Origin: Prevotellamassilia sp.
Lineage (GTDB): Bacteria; Bacteroidota; Bacteroidia; Bacteroidales; Bacteroidaceae
Assembly (NCBI GenBank): GCA_018383375.1
Contig: JAHAWW010000074.1
Location: forward strand, 1 to 7,085
DNA length: 7,085 nt
Direction: 5' to 3'
In this document: positions 1 to 5,777 of the stretch, piece after piece
Position numbering within the stretch: the stretch's first letter is position 1
Layout: each line of letters starts with the position of its first letter
Notes under the pieces: generated by a model
Databases searched by the model: none
The model's input: only the letters and a program-made list of their open reading frames with translations
Told to the model about the DNA's origin: nothing
Position numbers and translations under genes: made by a program

Positions 1-1
1 T

Positions 2-23
2 ATCGCTCAGTAATCGCTCAATT
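2..23. repeat. two tandem 11-bp units at the window edge
   Basis: The octamer ATCGCTCA occurs at 2-9 and again at 13-20, giving an 11-base period over two units just upstream of the small peptide gene. A related octamer, ATCGCTGA, follows at 214-221, overlapping the stop codon of that gene. The array may continue to the left of the window. With only two units, chance is a serious alternative. Confidence 0.35.
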
Positions 24-46
24 CACCACTAAAACATCATAACGTC

Positions 47-214
47 ATGAAAAAATATATCCAACCCGCAGCCACGAAGTTCGAACTCAATATGGAGCGC
101 GTCATCGCCACGTCAAACTTTGACGTGACCGTAGACGGCGACACTACAATCGGTGCCGGAGGCGCTTACACCAACCGCGACGATTTTCCCTGGCAGCCCG
201 GCGATGAAGAATAA
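47..214 (+). CDS. small acidic hypothetical peptide, MKKYxxP type (55 aa)
   Basis: This is an open frame of 55 codons from ATG to TAA. The N-terminus reads MKKYIQPAATKFELNMERVI; the middle holds ATSNFDVTVDGD and a Gly-rich GAGGAY stretch, and the end is DDFPWQPGDEE. The first third is basic to neutral and the tail is acidic and aromatic. There is no clear signal peptide, membrane segment or catalytic motif. From memory, short peptides starting MKK-Y/I-x-x-P, with a Leu/Val/Glu-rich helix, an Ile-Ala-(Thr/Ala)-Ser step and a variable acidic, Asp/Trp/Phe-rich tail are common hypothetical proteins in Prevotella and Bacteroides. I know of no established function. No Shine-Dalgarno is seen, as is usual in Bacteroidota. 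A strong terminator begins 27 bases after the stop codon, which supports a real, separately ended transcript. Its promoter would lie left of the window. Product type is inferred from overall pattern only. Confidence 0.72.
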   Translation: MKKYIQPAATKFELNMERVIATSNFDVTVDGDTTIGAGGAYTNRDDFPWQPGDEE

Positions 215-240
215 TCGCTGAAACGCTATAACACATTCCA

Positions 241-279
241 CTCCCGCGCTCTGTCCCCACAGAGCACGGGAGTTTTTTT
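241..279 (+). terminator. rho-independent terminator of the small peptide gene
   Basis: Fourteen-base arms at 241-254 and 259-272 pair with one C-A mismatch around a CCCC loop, followed directly by seven T (273-279). It lies 27 bases after the peptide stop codon on the same strand. Confidence 0.92.
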
Positions 280-333
280 GGTGACATAACGCCAACGTGC
301 GTGACCAGCGTGACTGAATGCTCCAATCACCAT

Positions 334-378
334 AAAAATCACACAGTCAACGACTTACAAGGCTGTGACTGTGTGATT
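334..378 (-). terminator. probable rho-independent terminator of the mazG-to-GH25 operon
   Basis: Perfect 12-base arms, AATCACACAGTC at 337-348 and GACTGTGTGATT at 367-378, flank an 18-base loop. Read on the minus strand, the stem runs into five T (338 to 334). On the plus strand the stem is followed by GGG and A-run sequence, so it fits only minus-strand termination. It sits about 140 bases beyond the GH25 stop codon, giving a rather long 3' untranslated region. The loop is larger than in a classical terminator, which lowers confidence. Confidence 0.6.
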
Positions 379-447
379 GGGAAAAAGGCAAACTTTTGGG
401 TATAAGGAAATGACCAGTTTTTGCCTATTATTTGAGACGATTTTATT

Positions 448-502
448 ATTTGACGTTAGGCTGACGACTATTTGAAGAGCATTTGACAATCATTTGACGA
501 AT
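448..502. repeat. degenerate 11-bp tandem repeat, five units
   Basis: Cutting the sequence every 11 bases from 448 gives five units. All five carry TGA at the same place (starts at 451, 462, 473, 484 and 495). Four of five match ATTTGA, and four of five have C after TGA; the plus-strand consensus is about ATTTGACGA followed by two variable bases. A further ATTTGA at 430 is out of register. The array begins 14 bases beyond the GH25 stop codon, so it would lie in the 3' untranslated region of that operon, before its terminator. A period of 11 places each unit on nearly the same face of the DNA helix and is not a codon multiple. Function is unknown. Confidence 0.6.
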
Positions 503-507
503 GATTG
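487..507. other. small perfect hairpin after the GH25 stop codon
   Basis: CAATCATT (487-494) and AATGATTG (500-507) pair perfectly around a 5-base loop. The hairpin lies 9 bases downstream of the GH25 stop codon and overlaps the last units of the 11-bp repeat. It has no T-run on either side, so it is not a terminator by itself. It may protect the transcript end or be a two-fold symmetric protein site. Confidence 0.5.
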
Positions 508-516
508 GTAGCGGCT

Positions 517-1389
517 TCACATACCCACCTGCTTGAGTTTGAAGCCCGGCATGATGCGGCTGCGATCTACGTGGCCGCGGATGCCATCGATGCTGCCCTT
601 GGCCGTGTATTGCCACATGATGTAGTCGCGGCCGTCGGAGAGAATGGGTTGCTCGTCTTGGTATTTTGCCATCATCCAATGGTATGACTTGAATTGTCCG
701 CAGAGATGGCGGTTGTAGAAATTCTGATAGGTGTAGAGCAGGGGCTTTTTGCCAAAATGACGCTCCACGAGGCGAATGAGCTCTTTGAGGTCGGCAATAA
801 ACTGTGCGTCGCTCACCTTGCCGCGTGTCTCAATGTCGATGATGGGCACGAGGTCTTGCTCTTCAATCTTGATGTTGGCCTTGATGTTTTCAAACTGCAC
901 TTGAGGCGCCACGTTGGGACGGTAGAAATGATAACTGCCCACGCTCAATCCGGCCTCGCGGGCCTCGCGCAGATTGCGCTCATAGGTGTCGTCGACGTAG
1001 GTGGCCCCTTCGGTGGCCTTGAGATAGGCATAAGAGATGTTGGCACTCTTCACCACCCGCTGCCAGTCGATGACGCCTTGATAGTGTGACACGTCAATGC
1101 CCTCGCGGTATTTGGCGTTGATGTAGCCGGCCTTGTGGGTGTGGGCCGCCTCGGGTGTGACTGCACGCCGCTCTTTGGCTGCTTTGGCCGCCATCGCATC
1201 AGGTTCGACCAATTCTGGGGAGCCTTTCGCATTTTTCTTGTCTTTTTTGCGTGCCATGGCGTCGGCCGACGGGAGGCATACGAACAAGACGAGCAGCAGC
1301 AGACAACGGGACGTGAACGTGCCGGCAAAAAGGCGACGAACAGACAAGGACAACCTATTGGGATGGCGGAATGGCTGGGGATGAGGCAT
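517..1389 (-). CDS. exported glycoside hydrolase family 25 (lysozyme-like) protein
   Basis: The 290-residue product has a GH25 domain from about residue 95 to 285. GH25 enzymes are muramidases that cut the beta-1,4 bond between N-acetylmuramic acid and N-acetylglucosamine in peptidoglycan. Visible motifs are GIDVSHYQGVIDW (Asp99), YLKATEG near 122-128, SYHFYRP near 152-158, PIIDIE (Asp185, Glu187), MWQY near 258-261 and HVDRSR (Asp275). By family knowledge Asp99, Asp185, Glu187 and Asp275 match the acidic active-site positions, so the enzyme looks intact. The N-terminus has a long n-region, a hydrophobic stretch at about 30-40 and a possible cleavage after SADA (residue 44). A charged Lys- and Ala-rich linker follows, about 45-90. 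The protein should act outside the cytoplasm. The ATG at 1389 is the only upstream ATG, but TTG codons 13 or 15 would give a more normal signal peptide. It is last in the operon, 71 bases after the S9 gene. Whether it remodels self wall or attacks other bacteria is not decided. Confidence 0.93.
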   Translation of the reverse strand: MPHPQPFRHPNRLSLSVRRLFAGTFTSRCLLLLVLFVCLPSADAMARKKDKKNAKGSPELVEPDAMAAKAAKERRAVTPEAAHTHKAGYINAKYREGIDVSHYQGVIDWQRVVKSANISYAYLKATEGATYVDDTYERNLREAREAGLSVGSYHFYRPNVAPQVQFENIKANIKIEEQDLVPIIDIETRGKVSDAQFIADLKELIRLVERHFGKKPLLYTYQNFYNRHLCGQFKSYHWMMAKYQDEQPILSDGRDYIMWQYTAKGSIDGIRGHVDRSRIMPGFKLKQVGM

Positions 1390-1394
1390 ATAGA

Positions 1395-1406
1395 TGAGGA
1401 TGAGGT
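1395..1406 (-). repeat. leader 12-mer before the GH25 gene
   Basis: On the coding strand this reads ACCTCATCCTCA and ends 5 bases before the GH25 ATG. The identical 12-mer stands before the S9 peptidase start at 3982-3993. The element is pyrimidine-rich, unlike the A-rich leaders usual in Bacteroidota. Role unknown; see findings. Confidence 0.4.
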
Positions 1407-1460
1407 CGATGGGGGAGGGTTGACGTAAGAGAATACCGAAGGTTTATGGGGCGGAGCAGC

Positions 1461-3968
1461 TTATTTCAGACCAAAATGGTCGTCGGGGTAGAGCGTGTTC
1501 CACCACAGCGGCTGGTCTTTGAGCCAATGGGCAAACCAAGCAAAGATGACGTTTTGCCAGGCCAGACGCTTTTTATAGTCGGTGATGACGTGGTTTTCGC
1601 CGTCGATTTGCACATAGCTCACGGGTTTGCCCTGTATGCGCAAGGCCGTGAACATCTGTTGGCTCTCGTTGGTGGGCACGTTGGTATCGGCCGTGCCGTG
1701 GAGCAGGAGTATGGGGGTCTTGATTTTGTCGGAGTTGAAGAGTGGCGACTGCTTGACGTAGAGGTCGGGGTTGTTCCAGGGGTAGCTGCCGTATTGCGCC
1801 GTTTCGCCATAGGTATAGCCCCAGTAGCCGCCGCCCCAATAGCTGGCGATGTTGGAGATGCCGGCGTGAGAGATGGCTGCCGCAAAGAGGTCGGTGCGTG
1901 TCTGGAGGTATTGGGTCATAAAACCACCGTATGAAGCACCCATACAGCCTATCTTTTTGTCGTTGATGAATGGATGGGCAGCGATGAAGGCTTTGGTGCC
2001 CTCGATGATGTCGTCGGCCGACTCTTGGCCCCATGTGTTGACGTGGCGGGCGGCAAACTCCTGGCCGTAGCCAATGGCACCGCTGGGCTCACACACATAG
2101 ACCACATAGCCCTGAGCCGCCAACACCTGGAAGGGGTATTGGAATTCAAGCATCTTGGGCGTAGGCGTGCATCCACCATAATAATACACGATGAGCGGAT
2201 AGCGCTTGGTGGCGTCGAAGTCGGGCGGGAGGAAATAAAAACCGTGAATGCTGTCGCCACGTGAAGCTTTGAAACTCCAGTCGTGACAGGTGCCTAATTT
2301 CACGTCGGCCATGAGGCGGTCGAAGTCGATGTCGCCGATGCGGCGGGCCGATGGCCGCTCTGCACCGAGTGTGCTGACAAACATTTCGCGGGCACGCTCA
2401 CCTGTTTGGCCAAAATAGACCGCCACGGGCGACTTGCGTTGGCCCTGAGCGATGGCAAAGCCTTCCAAATAGCTCACAGGCAGAGTGAAACGGGTGACTT
2501 GGCGTGTGGACGGGTTGAGGCGGAAAAGCGACTGATTGCAGCCGTCGGCGGCGCTGAAATAAATCTGACCGTCGCCTTTAGACCAAAGGACGCGCTCCAC
2601 CGAGGGGGCAAACTCACAGAGAATGGGTTCGGTCAGACCCGTTTGGCAATCGAACAAAAAGAGGCGATAGTCGAAACCGTTGGGGTGTTGACCTTCGGCT
2701 ACCTCACTGCCAATGCCCTCAAACGCTGCCGGTGAGGCTTTGATGAGGAGATGTTTGGCGTCGGGCGAGTATTTCACCTCGGCAATGAAAACCGTGTCGC
2801 GCAGCAACGTGTCAACCTTACCCGTTGCGACGTCGTATTCATAGACCGATGTGCGCTCAAAAGGATGACGCGATGGGTTGAGACAAGAAGAAGAGAAAAG
2901 CACGCGCCGGCCATCGGCAGAGATGTCGGAGAGCCAAGCAGAGTTGGGGCCGAAATTGAGTGCCTGTTCGCGGCCCGTCTTGAGGTCGTAGACCGACAAG
3001 GCATTGCGTGCGCGCCAGCCCGGCATACGGTCGTCGGGGTTGTAGAGACGCTTGAGACCGGCCACTTTTTCCTGCGGTTGCTCTTGGCCACGACTCAAAA
3101 CAAGGTAGCTGCCATCGGGCGAGAGCGTGAAGTTTTGCATCGGCAGGTTTTGGGCAAAGACACTCTCGTCGCCGGTTTGCGGGTCGTAGGCGATGAGGTC
3201 CCAACCGTCTTCACCCTCTTGCGTGATATAGGCCAGGTCTTTCGTTTGATGCCAAGTGAGCGACTGAAAGGCATTCCAGCGGCGGACAACACGCTGTGTG
3301 GCCGTCTCGGTGAGCACCGTGCGGAATACGTTTTTGCCGGAATGTTGCTTGTCGTAGTATGAAGTGACCAGATAGCGCCCCGAAGGCGAGAGCGACACCT
3401 GATAATAGTGGTCGCCGTGGAGCATCAAGTCCATGGTGTAGAGCTGTTTATCACCGGCGGCGACCGAAAGTCCCTCGAGGGTTTTGCCCGTGAGATAGAC
3501 ATTAAAAGAGTCGCGGCTTGAAGGCTCTGAGAGCGACACGATGGTGAGTGTCTTGCGGCCCGGCGTGAACGAGAGCGACTTGTCGTCTTGTGGCTTATTG
3601 TCGACGAAAAGTTTGTAGTCTTTGATGCCGTCGATGTGAAGGTCGGCCTTGACAAACTGGTTGGCATCGAGGGCGAAACGCATGGCATTCACGGTGAAGC
3701 AACCGGCTGTGGTGTCGGTCTTGATGACTGCTTCTTTCGAGATAGAGCCGCTGAAGGCCGCGTCGTTGAAACGAACACGGGTGTTGTTTTCGAGCAGTTT
3801 TTTGGTGTCGAAAGCCTTACCGCTGAGGTCGACGCTGTCGGCAGAGAGCGGTCGGCTCACGCTGTAGGGGGTGATGCAACGCGCAGTGTGGACGGTCAAA
3901 GTGTCGGCATCTGTCGAACTGGGCGCGGCAACCATTGAAAGGGTCGTAAGAAGGAGAGAGAAAGTCAT
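1461..3968 (-). CDS. exported S9 family peptidase (prolyl oligopeptidase clan)
   Basis: The 835-residue protein has the two-part structure of S9 serine peptidases: an N-terminal beta-propeller that screens substrates, then a C-terminal alpha/beta hydrolase. Propeller-type repeats are visible, such as SLSPSGRYLV, TLSPDGSYLV, DISADGRRVL and KYSPDAKHLL. The hydrolase starts near residue 590 with YPLIVYYYGG. The nucleophile motif GASYGGF carries Ser679; HGTADTNVP gives Asp761 and GENHVI gives His793, a complete catalytic triad. These enzymes release di- or oligopeptides from short peptides, often after Pro or Ala; the exact specificity (DPP or acylaminoacyl type) cannot be read here, and I see no clear double-Glu motif of true DPP IV. 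A hydrophobic N-terminus (MTFSLLLTTLSMVAA) suggests export, but it has no Lys or Arg before the core. The reading frame stays open upstream without another ATG, so 3968 is the best start. It lies 50 bases after lptB. Confidence 0.93.
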   Translation of the reverse strand: MTFSLLLTTLSMVAAPSSTDADTLTVHTARCITPYSVSRPLSADSVDLSGKAFDTKKLLENNTRVRFNDAAFSGSISKEAVIKTDTTAGCFTVNAMRFALDANQFVKADLHIDGIKDYKLFVDNKPQDDKSLSFTPGRKTLTIVSLSEPSSRDSFNVYLTGKTLEGLSVAAGDKQLYTMDLMLHGDHYYQVSLSPSGRYLVTSYYDKQHSGKNVFRTVLTETATQRVVRRWNAFQSLTWHQTKDLAYITQEGEDGWDLIAYDPQTGDESVFAQNLPMQNFTLSPDGSYLVLSRGQEQPQEKVAGLKRLYNPDDRMPGWRARNALSVYDLKTGREQALNFGPNSAWLSDISADGRRVLFSSSCLNPSRHPFERTSVYEYDVATGKVDTLLRDTVFIAEVKYSPDAKHLLIKASPAAFEGIGSEVAEGQHPNGFDYRLFLFDCQTGLTEPILCEFAPSVERVLWSKGDGQIYFSAADGCNQSLFRLNPSTRQVTRFTLPVSYLEGFAIAQGQRKSPVAVYFGQTGERAREMFVSTLGAERPSARRIGDIDFDRLMADVKLGTCHDWSFKASRGDSIHGFYFLPPDFDATKRYPLIVYYYGGCTPTPKMLEFQYPFQVLAAQGYVVYVCEPSGAIGYGQEFAARHVNTWGQESADDIIEGTKAFIAAHPFINDKKIGCMGASYGGFMTQYLQTRTDLFAAAISHAGISNIASYWGGGYWGYTYGETAQYGSYPWNNPDLYVKQSPLFNSDKIKTPILLLHGTADTNVPTNESQQMFTALRIQGKPVSYVQIDGENHVITDYKKRLAWQNVIFAWFAHWLKDQPLWWNTLYPDDHFGLK

Positions 3969-3981
3969 GTCGGTGGGTTGG

Positions 3982-3993
3982 TGAGGATGAGGT
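3982..3993 (-). repeat. leader 12-mer before the S9 peptidase gene
   Basis: This is an exact copy, on the coding strand, of the 12-mer at 1395-1406 (ACCTCATCCTCA). It ends 13 bases before the ATG at 3968 and lies wholly in the 50-base gap after lptB. Confidence 0.4.
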
Positions 3994-4018
3994 AAGTAGG
4001 GTGGAGATGGCTCTTCGG

Positions 4019-4807
4019 TTATCGCAGGTTTTGGAAATCTTTCTTGCGAAGTTTGAACGAGTTGGTGAGGTATTTATCACGCACCACCTGATTTTCGGCC
4101 AGCTCTTCGGGCGTGCCTTGGAAGAGGATGCGGCCTTCAAAAAGCAGGTAGGCGCGGTCGGTGATGCATAGTGTCTCTTCGACGTTGTGGTCGGTGATGA
4201 GGATGCCTATGTTTTTGTCTTTCAGTTTCCAGACAATATACTGGATGTCTTCGACGGCAATGGGGTCGACGCCGGCAAAGGGTTCGTCGAGCATAATGAA
4301 TTTGGGAGAGATGGCCAGGCAGCGCGCAATTTCCGTACGTCGGCGCTCGCCGCCGGAGAGACGGTCGCCATTGTTTTTACGCACCTTTTCCAGACGAAAC
4401 TCCTTGATGAGACTTTCGAGCATGTCGCGTTGCTCCTCCTTAGACTTGCCCGTCATTTCAAGCACCGAGGCGATGTTGTCTTCGACGCTCATTTTGCGAA
4501 ACACCGAGGCCTCTTGAGCCAAATAGCCTATGCCGGCACGGGCCCTTTTGTAGACAGGAAATTTGGTGATTTCTTTGTCGTCGAGAAAGATTTTGCCGCC
4601 ATTGGGCACGACGAGTCCGGTGGTCATATAAAAAGACGTGGTTTTGCCGGCACCGTTGGGGCCCAGAAGCCCGACAATCTCGCCTTGTTTGACGTCAAAC
4701 GACACGCCGTTGACCACGGTGCGTTTGCCGTAGCGCTTGACCAGGCCCTCAGTGCGGAGCATTTGGCACTCAGACTGTATGTTTTCTGCTGTGGCGTTGG
4801 TGTCCAT
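4019..4807 (-). CDS. lptB: LPS export ABC transporter ATP-binding protein LptB
   Basis: The 262-residue ATPase is the cytoplasmic motor of the LptB2FGC complex, which extracts lipopolysaccharide from the inner membrane and drives it along the Lpt bridge to the outer membrane. All nucleotide-binding motifs are present: Walker A GPNGAGKT (49-56), Q-loop Gln98 in GYLAQEASVFRKMSV, signature LSGGERRR (150-157), Walker B with D-loop FIMLDEPFAGVDP (170-182, Asp174 and Glu175) and switch His207 in ILITDHNVEE. The wording LSGGERRRTEIAR and DEPFAGVDPIAV is typical of LptB rather than of other ABC ATPases. The length is slightly above the roughly 240 usual for LptB. The extra residues are an N-terminal stretch before Met16 (MLRTEGLVKRYG), where the family normally starts, so an ATG at 4762 is a real alternative start. 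It lies 21 bases after the DMT gene and 50 before the S9 gene. No lptA, lptC, lptF or lptG lies in the window. Confidence 0.95.
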   Translation of the reverse strand: MDTNATAENIQSECQMLRTEGLVKRYGKRTVVNGVSFDVKQGEIVGLLGPNGAGKTTSFYMTTGLVVPNGGKIFLDDKEITKFPVYKRARAGIGYLAQEASVFRKMSVEDNIASVLEMTGKSKEEQRDMLESLIKEFRLEKVRKNNGDRLSGGERRRTEIARCLAISPKFIMLDEPFAGVDPIAVEDIQYIVWKLKDKNIGILITDHNVEETLCITDRAYLLFEGRILFQGTPEELAENQVVRDKYLTNSFKLRKKDFQNLR

Positions 4808-4828
4808 AAGTGTTGAGGCTATGAGAAG

Positions 4829-5764
4829 TTATTTTGATTTGATTGCTGAATGAAGTCGGTCTTTGTCTGCCGGTTGGCCCACGGCCAGCCAGACACCGAG
4901 AAGAATGGCTGTGCCGCCCAAGACAATCATCGGTGTGAGTGGTTCGCCGAGAAAGATGGCCGAGAAGAGGCAGGTGGTCAAAGGATTGAGATAGATGTAG
5001 TTGGCCGATACGACTGCGCCGAGTTGTTGGGCCACTTTGTTCCAAATGAAGTAGCAAGCAAGCGAGGCAATGAGTCCCAAGAAGAGGAGGTTGCCCCACA
5101 CGAGCGGCCGAGTGATGGCGGGACTCACTTCGGCCACGATGACCGAATAGCCGTGTGCGTCGCTGACCAGACTCAGTAGCGGTTCGCCAATGATGGCTGC
5201 CAGCAGGCCGTAGCCAAACACTTTGCGCGTGAGCAGTGCCGTGCCATATTTATCGGCCAACGGTTTGACCACATGTTGATAGACGGCCCAAAGGGCTGCG
5301 GCCATAAGGGCCAGTCCGCCGCCAAGCAACATATTGTTGGCTCCCGGTCCTTCGCCACGCCCCACCACAAGCGCCACGCCTCCGAGGGCTATGGCCATAC
5401 CCCACCAAAGACGTCGCGTGAGGCCAGACTTATTGGCCGTGAAAAGAGCGCCTAAGGCTGTGAATAAAGGAGCCAGACAGACGATGAGTGAAATGATGCC
5501 GGCGGGGGCACACTTGAGCGCTGTGTTTTCGGTGATGAAATAGAGATAGCCTCCGGTGAGACCTGCCACCATCATAACGGCCTCGTCGCGCCAAGAGCGG
5601 CAAAACAAACGGCGGTGGGAGAGGGCCAGCATGCCGACATAGGCCATAGCAAAGCGCCACACAAAGATGCTCGTGGGCGAGAGTCCCGCTTGGAGCAGCA
5701 ACTTTGTAGACACAAAGGTCGTGCCCCAAATGCAAATGGTGAAGAACGCCAGAAAGTGGTACAT
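4829..5764 (-). CDS. EamA/DMT family inner-membrane transporter
   Basis: The 311-residue protein is nearly all hydrophobic, with about ten membrane segments arranged as two EamA repeats, as in the drug/metabolite transporter superfamily. The first repeat starts with the typical ICIWGTTFVSTK and the second with ALMAAALWAVYQ near the middle. Near the end, NPLTTCLFSAIFLGEPLTP followed by a Gly-rich helix is the classical EamA closing block. Such carriers usually export amino acids, nucleobases or other small metabolites; the substrate cannot be told from sequence. The ATG at 5764 is chosen: it begins right at the first membrane segment (MYHFLAFF) and leaves a 13-base gap after mazG. An ATG at 5815 is in frame, but it would overlap mazG by 38 bases and add a 17-residue basic tail not usual in the family. 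The 21-base gap to lptB suggests co-transcription. Confidence 0.9.
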   Translation of the reverse strand: MYHFLAFFTICIWGTTFVSTKLLLQAGLSPTSIFVWRFAMAYVGMLALSHRRLFCRSWRDEAVMMVAGLTGGYLYFITENTALKCAPAGIISLIVCLAPLFTALGALFTANKSGLTRRLWWGMAIALGGVALVVGRGEGPGANNMLLGGGLALMAAALWAVYQHVVKPLADKYGTALLTRKVFGYGLLAAIIGEPLLSLVSDAHGYSVIVAEVSPAITRPLVWGNLLFLGLIASLACYFIWNKVAQQLGAVVSANYIYLNPLTTCLFSAIFLGEPLTPMIVLGGTAILLGVWLAVGQPADKDRLHSAIKSK

Positions 5765-5777
5765 CTGCCGCACTGTT

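Noticed and set aside
386..426. Inverted repeat AGGCAAA / TTTGCCT
   Set aside because: Only 7 paired bases around a 27-base loop; too weak to support a function.
448..502. CRISPR array or plasmid-type iterons
   Set aside because: Units are only 11 bases, contiguous and degenerate, with no spacers, cas genes or replication gene nearby.
1446..1934. A 162-codon open frame on the plus strand
   Set aside because: Antisense to the C-terminal hydrolase domain of the S9 peptidase; no motif, no promoter.
2751..3362. A 203-codon open frame on the plus strand
   Set aside because: It lies wholly antisense to the S9 peptidase, whose catalytic triad and repeats are intact; the plus-strand frame has no recognisable domain and fits a codon-bias shadow.
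4187..4816. A 209-codon open frame on the plus strand
   Set aside because: Antisense to lptB, which has all ABC ATPase motifs; explained as a shadow of high-GC third positions.
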